A DNA stretch of 64,000 nucleotides from Mantis religiosa (lineage: Eukaryota; Arthropoda; Insecta; Mantodea; Mantidae): the NCBI GenBank assembly GCA_030765055.1, contig CM060947.1, forward strand, positions 257,501,773 through 257,565,772, written 5' to 3'. The translations under genes were made by a program, and so were the position numbers. Below, piece by piece: positions 11,341-24,350 of the stretch. Every line of letters begins with the position of its first letter. Positions within the stretch are counted from its first letter, which is position 1. Below the pieces are notes generated by a model. The model saw only the letters and a program-made list of their open reading frames with translations, made no database searches and was not told the DNA's origin.

Positions 11341-12794
11341 ATAGTTTTGTATAATGTGATTTTCAGAGATAGTACAAAAATCATGAAAATATGTAAAAAT
11401 GTAATTTTGTGAAGGATTGAATTGTATTGAATTGTACTGAAGGAAGGTTAGAAGGATGTTCATGTGGAAACATGTCTGTAGGTTGTGCGTTTGTCTAGAT
11501 AATGATTCATCTGCTAATTTATTGGCTTGAGTAATTGATAATTTAAATATTTGGTTGGAAGCAGAAACTTACAAAATTAAATTACGTTTGGTAAACAAAT
11601 GATAAGCATTAACAAATATATAAATTTATATTAAAATTTCAATACATACTTATATAATGTGTAAATAAAAATAAAATATATATGAAGTGCTTTAAATTAA
11701 AGATGAAATCTTCACTTTCATAGGTACTTTCATTTATTTATCCAGTTATTTATTTTATTAATGAATCTTAAGCGTATTTTTTCATATATAAAACCCACAA
11801 TGATTGGTGCTTGAAAGTTATCCTAGAAATTTGAAGTCACGTCTTATTTTAGATTATATCAGCGTGATACCATAGGCAAATACTCGGAATACATGAAACT
11901 TCCCCTTTAAAATACCTCAATTTATCAAGAAGATAACCTAAATGGCAGAATTCCGTTCAAATAATGGATCTGTAATCAAGAAGATTGCAGAGCTGTTCAG
12001 TGTGAGTGAGTTGAATACCTGAGATGATGGAATCTCTCAATAAAAATAGAGCGAAGGCATTTTTCAAGAGTTCTTCATTAAACAGATCCTATTCTGAAAG
12101 GAGTCCAGTTTCTTTGGCGATTTTGTTGGACTTATCAAGAGGAGCTTCGTGTAAATTGAAATCCACAAACTTCGATTTAGGAACGTGAAAGGAGGATTTC
12201 CATCTTGTGTGCCAGCGGGGTTTGGGATATTGAATCTCAAGTGAAAAGAGGCCAGAGTGGAGAAATAACACAATTATGTCCTCTCGGATTCATAGCAGCA
12301 CGGAGTTCCATTATCCTATATAGGTGCAAGATTGAAAATCATGTTTCTAAGTGTTATTGTTGGCGAGGTTGCCTAGGTGATGATATCGCATTAAGATCTA
12401 CTTATGACAAGCGAAACAAGTACTACGAGAGATGGTCCTCGCATGCGCACTTATCTGAGTATCATTTGTAGTACAGCTTAAATTCGAAAACACTGATCAA
12501 TGTGAAATTGTAGAAATTAATTTAGGAAAAATGATGAACAGTCCAGTTAAAATTTTGAAATATTAATATATAATTATATTACTTATAGAACGTCACATTG
12601 CTGAACATCAGTTGTGCAGATTTTTCTTTCTACAAAAGGTACTAATAATTTGTACACACTTTGTACACACCAAATTCCTGCACATTGTAAAACATTGCTT
12701 GTTTATTTCGTAATAAAATGATATCTAAATGCAGGAATGGAAGTAAATACAAAACAAGAAATGGTCTAATATCTCTTAACCACTCTTTAAATTC
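11341..12794. other. AT-rich intronic DNA
   Basis: No coding region is supported. Small open frames (for example 12205-12471) do not resemble known proteins. Confidence 0.5.
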
Positions 12795-14110
<1,316 letters not shown>

Positions 14111-14122
14111 ACCTTTTTTTTC

Positions 14123-14385
14123 CAGGCGGAGACGTCTCCTAGACAATCTTTGGCAAAATATTTGACTGTCACTTAAACTCTACTATACTCCCTTGCAACT
14201 ACAATAGGATGTTTATTTTGAAGTAGATTGAACAATTTTTTGTACAAGGGTGGAGAAGGTCATGTATATAAAACACTGGACTATCACTTAAAGTCTTCTG
14301 TATTCCCTTGTAACTACAATAAGATGTTTATCTTGAAGTAGATAGTAGAATAAGTGTTTGTAACAATAGTTTGTACAAGATTTTG
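14123..14385 (+). repeat. 121-bp repeat family, about 1.8 units with conserved flank
   Basis: Just after the microsatellite, 14123-14165 matches the flank seen beside the arrays at 40500-41265 and 45406-46640. About two units of the 121-bp repeat follow, with landmarks CACTTAAA, CCCTTGTAACTACAATA and a run ending in TTTGTACAAG. The array ends about 45 bp before the first Ig exon. Confidence 0.8.
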
Positions 14386-14427
14386 TGATATGAAAGGTGT
14401 AATGTGTTAATTTATTGTGTTTTTCAG

Positions 14428-14560
14428 TACCCGTGGTGGACGTGCAAGGGGTCCTGGGCAAGAGGACGATGATGCCCTGCAACATAACGCCCACAGAGAA
14501 GGATGATGCTGTCTATATGGTGCTGTGGTTCAAGGAGGCTGACGGCGAACCTTTGTATAG
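14428..14560 (+). CDS. Sidestep-family Ig receptor, exon for first half of Ig domain 1
   Basis: This 133-bp internal exon has a polypyrimidine tract and AG at 14426-14427, and a GTAAGAT donor from 14561. It completes a codon with its first two bases, then reads 43 codons, and leaves two bases (AG). It encodes the front half of a V-type Ig domain. The first disulfide Cys sits in MPCNIT, which is also an N-glycosylation sequon, and the core Trp in VLWFKE. The final EPLYS is completed by the first base of the exon at 53154. The block VLWFK..DGEPLYS-FDVRGR is characteristic of the arthropod Sidestep family. These are neuronal surface proteins that bind Beat receptors and guide motor axons and synapse choice. 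Which paralogue this is cannot be told. No signal-peptide exon was found upstream in the window. Confidence 0.9.
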
Positions 14561-14875
14561 GTAAGATGGCCCTCAAGTATTGGTACTCTGAGTTTGTTGT
14601 CTAACACAAAGAGGTTATAAGAGAATTGGCACACCCTAAACTACCCTCTTTAATAGAAGTGTACACATGTCCTGGTTTCCTAAGACAGTCGTGGTTTTAA
14701 GATTCCACAAAGGGATATGTATTATTTAAGTATAAGTAAAGGAATAATTTTGAACAAAAATTTCAAATTTCATCTCTGGCTTCTCAGTGAAAGTGTCATG
14801 CAAATTTTTCTTTTCAAGTAACAGTTTACATGGAAAATATCACGAAATTTCTGTGAATTTTAAGAAATGTAGTTT

Positions 14876-15390
14876 AAGAGCTACCTGGCAGAGCAGAAGA
14901 CCAGGTTGTCATGTAAGAAAAGGCAGCAACAAGGTAAAGAGAAATGCATATAAAGCATATAAGACAGGAAGATGAGGGGGAAGATAGGGGCTAATTAAGG
15001 AACAAGGAGGCATGGAAGTTAAGAGCTACCTGACAGAGTAGAAGACCAGGTTGTCATGTAAGAAAAGGTAGCAACAAGGTAAAGAGAAATGCATATAAAG
15101 CATATAAGACAGGAAGATGAGGGGGAAGATAGGGGCTAATTAAGGAACAAGGAGGCATGGAGGTTAAGAGCTACCTGGCAGCGCAGAAGACCAGGTTGTC
15201 ATGTAAGAAAAGGTAGCAACAAGGTAAAGAGAAATGCATATAAAGCATATAAGACAGGAAGATGAGGGGGGAAGATAGGGGCTAATTAAGGAACAAGGAG
15301 GCATGGAGGTTAAGAGCTACCTGACAGAGTAGAAGACCAGGGTGCCATGTAAGCCAAGGTACCAACAAGGTAAAGACAAATAAATGTAGC
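14876..15390 (+). repeat. 145-bp tandem repeat, about 3.5 copies
   Basis: The landmark CTACCTG(G/A)CAGAG recurs at 14881, 15026, 15171 and 15317, a period of 145-146 bp. The first three units are nearly identical, the fourth is diverged and incomplete, and no coding content is evident. The high identity points to recent duplication within the intron. Confidence 0.9.
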
Positions 15391-16213
15391 CAAAAGTTGT
15401 AAATTGTAAACATTTGGAATATATGCATTAAAAACCTAGTCTAATCTACTAGTCTACATGAGTCAAATGTCACACGTACATATACCCTGTCACGTAGTTC
15501 ACCCTGTAGCTGTCACGGTGAAATCTCGACAGAAGGTAAGTGTTACACAAGATAAACAAGTGATTCAGAACTTTTCTACCAGGCCTGTGTTGTCGGTTTT
15601 AAAATTTATATAACATAAACATTTGCTCTGTGTTCATTCATGAACTTCAGCCCTGTTTACTTTAAACAAGCGCGTGTTTTGTTTCAAAATGTTAATTATA
15701 CAATTACGTCAGAACGTAAATAAACAAGGGTAACTAACTTTTGCATCTCGTGTTATTATAACCGTACTCATCGTCATTTTCATTATTGCTGTGTGATAAT
15801 TATGTAATTAAATAAAACAAACTGTTAGGTTAAGTTAACTGGAAAACTTGAAGGTTTTAGGTCTCGATGTTTGACTGCATTATAGTTCGTTGGTAAGTTG
15901 TGAAAGTTTTTATCGCGATAGTGCATTGTGGGAATCCCGGTTGGACCCTAATGATTTTCGTGGTTTAGGTTTATTTACCTGTTCTTGTGTAAAATTCAGA
16001 ACTCCGTGCCTTATTGGCTAGTGTTCACATATTTGAAGTGGTCAGGAGCAGAAGTTGCTAAGTCACTGTTTCAGAATTGTGCAGGAGAGCTGCTCAGGTG
16101 TGCAAAAGTAACTTTAAATACCAAAATAGTAATACAAATGAATGAATTTTATGTGAGGACTAGGTTTGGACGTAGAATGTGCTGTTTTGAAGTGTTTCTC
16201 AACTTTTGACATA
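15391..16213. other. Intronic DNA, nothing recognised
   Basis: This is AT-rich sequence with no supported ORF. The frame 15985-16209 (74 codons) resembles nothing known to me. Confidence 0.4.
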
Positions 16214-17642
16214 CGACGGCTGTTCAATAAAGAATGATCTTAATTTGTTTACGGTCATACTTTTTCGCACAAAAATTCAAACCTATTATATTCTGTTAGC
16301 TTAATGTGAAACAAACACGCCGTAGTAGTTTCATTGATGGTACTCCTGGTTCCGGTCTGTGAGAACCAGGCAAGTACAGACATGTTCAGTATCGCCTACC
16401 ACTGCGATGGAGGTAACACGTGAGGAACACCTTGCGGCTTTGAAATTCTGCCTTCGTCTCAACAAATCTTCAGTTGAGGGCTATACAATGCTACAGGAGG
16501 CTTTTTGAGAGTCTGTTCTTCCCTACAGCAGAGCTCAAAGGTGGTTTAAAATGTTTAAAGAGGGGACACAATCAATTTCAAAGTAAGATAGAAGCGTTGC
16601 TACAGTTACTGTTCTTACGGAAGAAAACATCAACACTACTGCTGTCATTGTGAGAGAGGATCGACGAATTACCTTAATATCACTTTCTGAAGTACTAAAC
16701 ATTTCATTGGGTGCCACCCACACGTTGGTGACGGAAACATTACACATGAGACGCGTTTATGCGCGATGGGTTCCAAGACTGTTGATTCCCGAACAAAAGG
16801 ACATTCGCATGTAGGTCTGCATGCAGTTAAAGTTGATGTTAGGGGAAGATCCGGAGTGTCTTTCAAACGTAATCACTGCTGATGAAACTTGGCTATTCAT
16901 TTTGATCCTGAGAGCAAACAGCAAGGCTTAGTGTGGAAATCTCCTTCATCACCAATCCTCAAAAAAGGAAAAAGTCATTGCTTCTGCTGGGAAAGTTATG
17001 GTCATCTCATTCTTTGATATTCATTGAATGGTTTATCAGTATGTTGTACCTGCATACACATCAGTAACTGCACAATACTACAGGGATGTTTTAAGCAAAA
17101 GTGGTTGCTTCTGCTGGGAAAGCCATGGTCATCTCATTCTTTGATATTCATGGAATGGTTTATCAGCATGTTGTACCTGTGCACACATCAGTAACTGGAC
17201 AATACTGACAGGGGTGTCCTGAAAACATTGCAAGTCCATATCAGGCGCAAAAGACCACATTTCCGTGAAGCAGGCTGGATGCTGCAGCGCGATAATGCGT
17301 GGCCACATATTGCCAATGTTGTTGCTGAATATCTTGCAACGATCAACGTGAAGTACATCCCTCACCCTCCCGATAGTCCGGATTTAGCTTCATGTGACAT
17401 TTTTCTACTCCCTAACTTGAAGAAACGCCTTAGTGGGAGTCATTGTCCATCATCAGAAGGAGTGGTGAAGGCTGCGGAAGCGATTTTGAAGGATCGCTTG
17501 AAAATGGTTTCCAGCATGTCTTTGAAGACTGGCAGAAATTCTGGGAAAGTGCATCGCATTTAGGGCAGACTATGTTGAGAAGAATCATCAAAGTTATAAT
17601 TATTACTAAACGTACGTTGTAAAAAAAAATTAAAAGCCTTCG
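16214..17642 (+). mobile_element. Mariner element copy 1 (DD34D), rearranged
   Basis: The element begins after TA at 16212-16213 with CGACGGCTGTTCAATAAAGA and ends at 17642 before TA. The last 15-20 bases of the right terminal repeat are partly deleted. The transposase is broken by several frame changes. Recognisable pieces are the HTH around 16660-16740, the Asp-containing GDE-like region near 16880, and 17228-17563. The last contains a degenerate QRDNAWPHIANVV and YSPDL-type SPDLASCDIF. A 127-bp internal tandem duplication (16971-17097 and 17098-17224) repeats the region between the first and second catalytic blocks. Confidence 0.85.
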
Positions 17643-18289
17643 TATGTAGTATGTGTGACAGAATATTTTAGTATTAGGACTTAACAACTTTTAATTTAAA
17701 ACGGATGAAAAGTTGTTAAGTCACTTGACCTAACGGCTTCTGATTTATAATATGTAGCCATGGATAAACTATTACTTTATTTCCATCAATACATCTCTAC
17801 TATGGACTATTCCAGTACGCACTTCATGGACTGACATTCAACATTGTCATCAAAACATCACTCCATCTCCACTACATCACTTCCATATGTCATTGTGTCA
17901 TAAAATGTGGTAACTTCTGTCAGAGTGACATATTATAGTAGTGGACGAACATCGTAATATTTTGCCTTCTTAATCTTCCGAAGCGTATCTGGTGTGATTT
18001 TCGCACTATTACAGGTCTTGTTTAAGGCTTGCAGCCTCACTACACTCCTCAAAAGAGACTGGGGACGATAAAGGGAAGAAGACATTGTATGACGAACTTG
18101 TGGTACACATCCTCTTTGGAAATACACACCCCGGAGTAAAGTGAATTCAGGAATACTTCTTACAAGGACATGGTCGAGTGAATCTTTGAAGCCAAAAACT
18201 TCAACAACTGGAGTGCCATCATGTTCCCCGTTATCGGTCAATGGACAACATCAGTGGGCTTCTTCTGTAGTGAATCTCTGATCAGTTTC
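17643..18289. other. Unassigned DNA with a 102-codon open frame
   Basis: A minus-strand open frame at 18241-17933 has no internal stop and a mixed amino acid composition, but I cannot assign it. It lies directly downstream of the LINE endonuclease remnant on the same strand and could be a decayed extension of it or of another repeat. Confidence 0.3.
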
Positions 18290-18830
18290 ACCCATTTTGA
18301 AAGTACTAAGACTTTATCCACTGATCGTTTATTCTTCTCAATATTGCCAAAACTTCTGTCAATAGGAAATTGAAAAAATGCCCACTGCTTGTGCATAAAT
18401 TTGTAATTTTAAGTTGTTTATCTTGCTTTTCAAATTATTTGGCCATAATACGTAACCAATTACCCTTTGACCATTTATATTTACAAATATGTATTCCTCA
18501 GCTTCATCTACTCTGTATTTTCCAGTTAGAATATCAAGAGAATTTTGTTCATAAAAGTCCATAAATTTTTCACTGCCTCTGTCCACCATTCTGTCCTTGC
18601 TGTGTCTGCCACTCTCTCTTTACTGTAACACATCATTTGATTCCCACCAATCCATTAAATTTACGCGACTTTCCCCTATTCTGGCATTGAAGTCTCCCAT
18701 TATTATTACCTCTATATGTATATACTTATCTGTTAACCTCTCTATGTCCTTCTCTAAAAGATTATATAATCCGGGTTATGGAACTGTGGTGTAACAGGCG
18801 TGTTGTATACTATAACCATACATATTTTAC
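18290..18830 (-). mobile_element. LINE endonuclease (EEP-type) remnant
   Basis: On the minus strand, 18720-18680 encodes VIIMGDFNARIGE, the hallmark GDFNA motif of the apurinic-type endonuclease of non-LTR retrotransposons. It continues in 18589-18359 with EKFMDFYEQNSLDILTGKY, then EYIFVNINGQRVIGYVL, where a typical element has SVIDYV. The Asp of that motif is therefore replaced by Gly. A stop lies between the two parts. The N-terminal part of the domain and the whole RT were not found. Confidence 0.75.
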
Positions 18831-19249
18831 TGTCATCTAACTGCTTATCTTGAATAATCAACCACAATGTTTCTTTTGATTTAGACCATGTTTATTTAAC
18901 TGTCTTATTTAACTATCTCTTAATAAACAAACCTCCCCCACTGTAGGTCTCCCTTTCTTGCCTCGCGATACATGAAACAGTGCCCTTTTATCAGGATGTA
19001 TAGATTAACTTTCTGGAATTGCGCTTGAGGCATGTCTAAAAATGACTAATGTCTAAATGTCTAATCTAAAATGTACCAAAGAACTTGTGTGGCACAGAGT
19101 AGTTGCACCACCAAATGCCTAAGGCGGCAACTACTTGACTTAACAACATTTAACTCGAAAAGGCTGACTTAACAACTTTTATTCCTGAAATTGATGCCCA
19201 TACAACATACCGGGGTCTTAATATGTTCGACCTAACATCTTCTGATCCA

Positions 19250-19450
19250 CAAATCTCTGTCTCACGTTCAAGAGGTCCCGAGTTCGAATCGTGGTCAGGG
19301 TGAGTTACCTGGATAAGGTTTTTACTTGGGTTTTCCCTTATCCTGGAAGACGAATGTCGGGTAACTCTAAGATCCATAGACCCCGGACTCATTTGAGCAA
19401 CATTTCACCAATTTAATCTATCGTCGGATATGACTTAACGTAGGAGGACA
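19250..19450 (+). repeat. Family A repeat, single partial copy with B box
   Basis: The segment shares the B-box region GAGTTCGAATCG and the following body with the copy at 9058, including TTATCCTGGAAGACGAATGTC and ATATGACTTAACG near 19430. It holds one 108-bp unit plus part of the head, and the A-box half is missing. Confidence 0.75.
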
Positions 19451-20357
19451 AAAAATCCACAATTCTTTTAGCACTATTACGGAACTGGTATTTAGAGCGC
19501 TTATCAGGTGTTTTAAAGCATTTCTGAAAAACATTGACTTAATTTCTGAATCTGAGTGTTTCAATTCTCATATTTCTTACACTAGTAATGAAAAATTTTA
19601 TGCGAAAGGGGAGGTGTAGGGGTTATCTCAACCTAGTGTTCGCCGAGCAATGATGAATTCATTAGACTCAGAAAAGAAACTTCTCAAACGCTTAGGTATT
19701 GAATGAATGAAGGGAAATGTCTCTTTCAGAAGACGAAGGAGTGTGACGTCATAAGCACATAAGACAATGAGTTGGCCCCGTATTGCTACACTTCAATAAC
19801 TCCAGCAGTCTTTTATTATTTGTAAATATTAATTTTACTTTTTGTTAGCATTTTAAAACGTTTTACTATCACACTCTTTTTCTCTTTTATTCTATTACTC
19901 CTGCATTTAAAATAAATTCCCGAAGTGTTTCAAACTTGAAGCTTTAAGCATGTGCAATAAATTTATGGTTATACACTATTTACTGACTTTAAAGATAATC
20001 CCCCGAAAAGGCGTGAGGGAAGATGCTGATTATTTTCTCACCTTTGGTGACGATCCAGTAGAAATCTTGCCTCGGAGCTCTGGAGCCATGATTCTTACCT
20101 CCGGTCGCTATCTTGGAGTAAAGATATTATATACTGAAATCGTTGGAGAATATACAATTCTTCTGTTTTAAATATTATGGGATTTATTCCACCAAATATT
20201 TAGTTAATTCTGCTACAATGTTAAAGAACTCGATTCCGTCTTTTCACAAGACGGTACACATTATATATCTGGCACACGGCACTAGTTCAGCACAAATCCA
20301 TTCACAACTAAACGTTTTCTCTCTTTAATTTGGTTCTCTGCACTCTATGTTTCCATA
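19451..20357. other. Intronic DNA, nothing recognised
   Basis: AT-rich, with only short frames (19950-20171, 73 codons) that do not resemble known proteins. Confidence 0.4.
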
Positions 20358-21622
20358 ACAACTTGGTTTGTTGTCACACGATGTTCTATCTTCATTAAAC
20401 TGTCACACCCAGGAACGTACATAAGACACATCCATGAAACCATCACCAAATACCTCACTTAACTGTCTTAGTTTGTTGTCAGATAATGTTCTGTCTTCAT
20501 TGAACTGTCGCACCCAGGAACGTACATTAGACACATCCATTGTACCATCACCACATGCGTCACTCAACTGTCTTGGTTTGTTGTCACGCGATATTGTGCC
20601 TTCCTTGAACTGTCGCACCCAGGAACGTACATTAGACACATCCATGGTACCATCAGTACATACCTCACTCAAATATCTTGGTTTGGAGTCACACGATGTT
20701 CTGCCTTCATTGAACTGTCACACCCAGGAACGTACATTAGACACATCCATGGTACCATCACCACATGCCACACTTAACTGTCTTGGTTTGTTGTCACACG
20801 ATGTTCTGTCTTCACTGAACTGTCGCACCCAGGAATGCACATTAGACACATCCATGGTACCATCACTACATGCCTCACTTAACTGTCTTGGTTTGTTGTC
20901 ACACGATGTTCTGTCTTCATTGAACTGTCACACCCAGGAACGTACATTAGACACATCCATGGTACCATCACCACATGCCTCATTCAACTATCTTCGATTG
21001 TTGTCACACGATGTTCTGCCTTCATTGTACTGTCACCACCAGGAACGCACATTAGACACATCCATGTTACCATCACCACATGCCTCACTCAACTGTCTTT
21101 GTTTGTTGTCACACGATGTTCTGTCTTCATTGAACTGTCTTACCCAGGAACGCACATTAGACACATCCATGATACCATCATCACATACCTCACTCAAATG
21201 TCTTGGTTTGTTGCCACACGATGTTCTGTCTTCATTGAACTGACCTACCCAGGAACGTACATTAGACGCATCCATGATACCATCACCACCTGCCTCATTT
21301 AACTGTCTTGGTTTGTTGTCACACGATGTTCTGTCTTCATTGAACTGTTGCACCCAGGAACGTACATTAGACATATACATGGTACCATCAGCACATACCT
21401 TACTCAACTGTCTTGGTTTGTTGTCGTACGATGTTCTCTCTTCATTGAACTGTCTTACCCAGGAACGCACATTAGACACATCCATGGTACCATCAGCACA
21501 TACCTCACTTAACTGTCTTGGTTTGTTGTCACATGATGTTCTGTCTTCATTGAACTGTCGCACCCAGGAACGTACATTAGACACATCCATGGTACCATCA
21601 CCACATGCGTCACTCAACTGGC
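20358..21622 (-). repeat. 105-bp tandem array derived from a mariner helix-turn-helix domain, about 12 copies
   Basis: The unit is 105 bp, exactly 35 codons, so the minus strand stays open through several units (frames 21617-21033 and 20672-20403). Each unit reads like the second helix-turn-helix of a mariner transposase: GDGTMDVSNVRSWVRQFNED, then RTSCDNKPRQL, then the next unit. A normal transposase would continue into a GRP motif and the catalytic domain; here only this segment is repeated. Flanking DNA shows no other transposase sequence. The plus-strand open frame 20434-21243 is the antisense shadow of the same array. Confidence 0.8.
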
Positions 21623-22723
21623 GATGAATTTAAATAGGTGTCACACCATGAAAATGGAAAAAAACGAATGATTACACGCTGCTCTTGCAATGACGTCACC
21701 ACTTTAAGTATCAGAAACAGTCCTAACTCTCGTCGCTGCCACTAGAGATCTATGCATTGTACAGTGCTTCCATCTGTCTCACGCATTCACAAACAGTCCA
21801 CGTGTAATTTTAAAAACACCAGTCCTGAAAAAATAGAAGGTGCTGTAAGTTGAACGCACCTCGTTCAGAAACAAAGGAACAGAGATATACGTGAAAGTGT
21901 GGCGATAGGTTCAAGGACATGCCAGTATTTTGGCAGAAAGCTATAATCCATTGATAGCACCGATACTCAGGTATACAGACATACTTTCCTTGGTCCCTCA
22001 ACTCCAGCATATATGTAAAAAAAAGATCATAACAATTCGCAATCAAAAACAAAACCGCGCCTTTCTATAGGCAATTAATTATGCTAGTGTAAATTTAAAC
22101 ACAAGAACTTCATGTTTTTGTTATCATTTTGAAAACAACAAAAAACAAAAGCCATGCCCTACAGAATCTGATGAAACATTTACTTTTTTGTTGAAATTTC
22201 AACGTGAAAGGTTGGCAGAAGCTTTAATGAATATTTTGTCTCCCCGGAGCATTTAAATAATGTAGTAATTAAATAAATGTTGCACGTATGATGTATTTTC
22301 ATTTACAACATACACATATTCCGTGTTTGTTCATACGATTTTCCCTCCGGAGTTTCAGATAAAAAAAAGCTGACAGTGAAATACTTCAACAGCGCGATGT
22401 TGTACATCCTGTGTAAGAAGCGTGATATTTAAAGTATAATAGGATATAATCGAAAAAAAAAAACTGTTATAATTGTTACATTATGCATTTTCTTGTAGTT
22501 GGAATGGGAATAGCAGGATAGGTTAGGCTTCATGTAATAGTAAAATCATTTTAATGGTTGTTCAGAAAGTAATGGCTTTGAACTTCCGTTATCCATTTAA
22601 CACCCCTTGTTACAGATGTGTAACGTTGGGAGTTGTCCTCATTATATGCTGTTCCACTAAAGCCTGCTGTGGCATATCTTTATCAAGCCTATGAATGCCC
22701 TCTGGTGGATTCCTTAGTAATTA
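21623..22723. other. Intronic DNA, nothing recognised
   Basis: No coding region is supported. The 80-codon minus frame at 21810-22052 is unassigned. The sequence is AT-rich with homopolymer runs. Confidence 0.4.
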
Positions 22724-24016
22724 CAACGGCTGTTCAATAAAGAATGAACATAATTTTTTACAGTCATAAATTTTCGCACTAAAATTCAATCGTATTATAT
22801 TTTGTTAGCTTAATGTGCAACAAATACGCCGTAGAAGTGTCACTGTTGATGCTTCTATGAGAACCAGGCAAGTTCAGAACATGTTCAGTATCGCCTACCG
22901 CTACAATGTAGGTAACACGCGAGAAACAATATGCGGCTTCAAAATTCTGCTTTCGTCTCAACAAATCTTCAGCTGAGGCCTATACAATGTTACAGGAGGC
23001 CTATGGAGAGTCTGTTCTTTCCTACAGCACAGCTCGGATGTGGTTTAAAATGATTAAAGAGGGGGGAAATCAATTTCAAAGGAAGGTGGACCAGGTGCTC
23101 CAGTTACTGTTCTTACGGAAGAAAACATCAACACTGCTGCAGCCATCCTGAGAGAAGATCGACGCATTACCCTAATATCACTTTCTGAAATACTGAACAT
23201 TTCATTGTGTGCCACCTACACGTTGGTGACAGAAACATTACACAGACGTGTTTGTGCGCAATGGGCTCCAAGACTGTTGATTCCCGAACAAAAGGACATT
23301 CTAATGCAGGTCTGCATACAGTTAAAGTTGATGTTAGAGAAAGATCCGGAGGTTATTTCAAACGTAATCCAGCTGATGGTACTTGGATACATCATTTTGA
23401 CCCTGAGAGCAAACAGCAAAGCTCAGTGTGGAAATCTCTTTCATCACAATCTCCGAAAATAGCAAAAGTGGTTGTTTCTGCTGTGAAATTTATGGTCATC
23501 TCATTCTTTGATATTCATGGAATGGTTTATCAGCATGTTGTACCTGCACACACATCAGTAAGTGGACAATACTGCAGGGATTTCCTGAAAACATTGCAAG
23601 TTCAAATCAGGCGCAAAAAACACATTTCCGTGAAGCAGACTGGGTGCTGCACCACGATAATGCGCGGCCGGATATTGCCAATGATGTTGCTGAATATCTT
23701 GCAAATATCAACGTGAAGTGCATCCCTCACCCTCCCTATAGTCCGGATTTAGTCCCATGTGAGTTTTCTCTACTCTATAACTTCAAAAAACGTCTTCGTT
23801 GGAAGCATTATCCATTAGAAGCAGTGGTGAAGGCTGTGGAGGTGATTTTGAAGGATCCCTTAAAAACGATTTCCGGCATGTTTTGAAGACTGGCAGATAC
23901 GCTGGGACAAGTACTCGCATTTAGGGAAGGCTATTTTGAGAAGAGCCATCAAAATTTTGAGGATGAGTAAAGGTGCGTTGTCAAAAAAAAAGTCATTCTT
24001 TATTGAACAGCCGTCG
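22724..24016 (+). mobile_element. Mariner element copy 2, near full length (1,293 bp)
   Basis: TA flanks both ends (22722-22723 and 24017-24018). The termini are inverted copies: CAACGGCTGTTCAATAAAGA on the left, and TCTTTATTGAACAGCCGTCG on the right. Transposase pieces lie in several frames. The HTH2 region is near 23100-23240, a degenerate GDETW-equivalent near 23370-23400, and 23644-23886 reads HHDNARPDIANDVAEYL followed by YSPDLVPCEF. The third catalytic Asp is a Glu (GAG at 23761), and multiple frameshifts kill the gene. It belongs to the same family as copies 1, 3, 4 and 5 in this window. Confidence 0.9.
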
Positions 24017-24124
24017 TATTTGCACGTGTTGGTGACTGAGTAAAGTTGATTTCAGCTGTTTTCACGGCGAGGAAGAATGGCACACAAGGTGTCCCAGGCT
24101 TCATCATTTAACTCTTATTATTTT

Positions 24125-24350
24125 AGTTAATTGATGGAAATTAATCATTTCTCCACACCACCCGTATGCAGGCTAAGGTTTTTGATAGAGTCAACATGAA
24201 AAGTTCAATGCCATGGCCGGGATTTGAACAACAGATCTACTGGTTTCCGTCCAGTCGCTCTCAACCTTTGAGCTACCATGGACAACGTGCCGTCCTGACA
24301 TTAAATTCTCCAGTTGACTCGTATATTTCCCCGGGACTTAAGTACTTACG
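24125..24350 (-). mobile_element. Family B SINE/satellite, inverted copy
   Basis: The reverse complement of the family B unit runs from the tail (ATTGATGGAAATTAATC at about 24130) through the tRNA-like part at about 24208-24290 to the hairpin near 24340. It is head to head with the following plus-strand copy. The two share the ACTTACGATAGTAAGT hairpin and form arms of about 125 bp around a spacer of about 75 bp. Confidence 0.85.

Noticed and set aside
17933..18241. 102-codon minus frame considered as a host gene
   Set aside because: No family resemblance, no splice or promoter context, and it follows a LINE remnant on the same strand. It is left as unassigned.
20434..21243. Plus-strand 269-codon open frame with repeated SPHASLNCLGLLS-type units
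   Set aside because: It is the antisense of the 105-bp array, whose minus strand reads as a mariner HTH. The open frame follows from the 35-codon period.
23207..23716. 169-codon plus frame within mariner copy 2
   Set aside because: Shifts between frames of a decayed transposase. Only parts match the family, so it is covered by the mobile-element entry.
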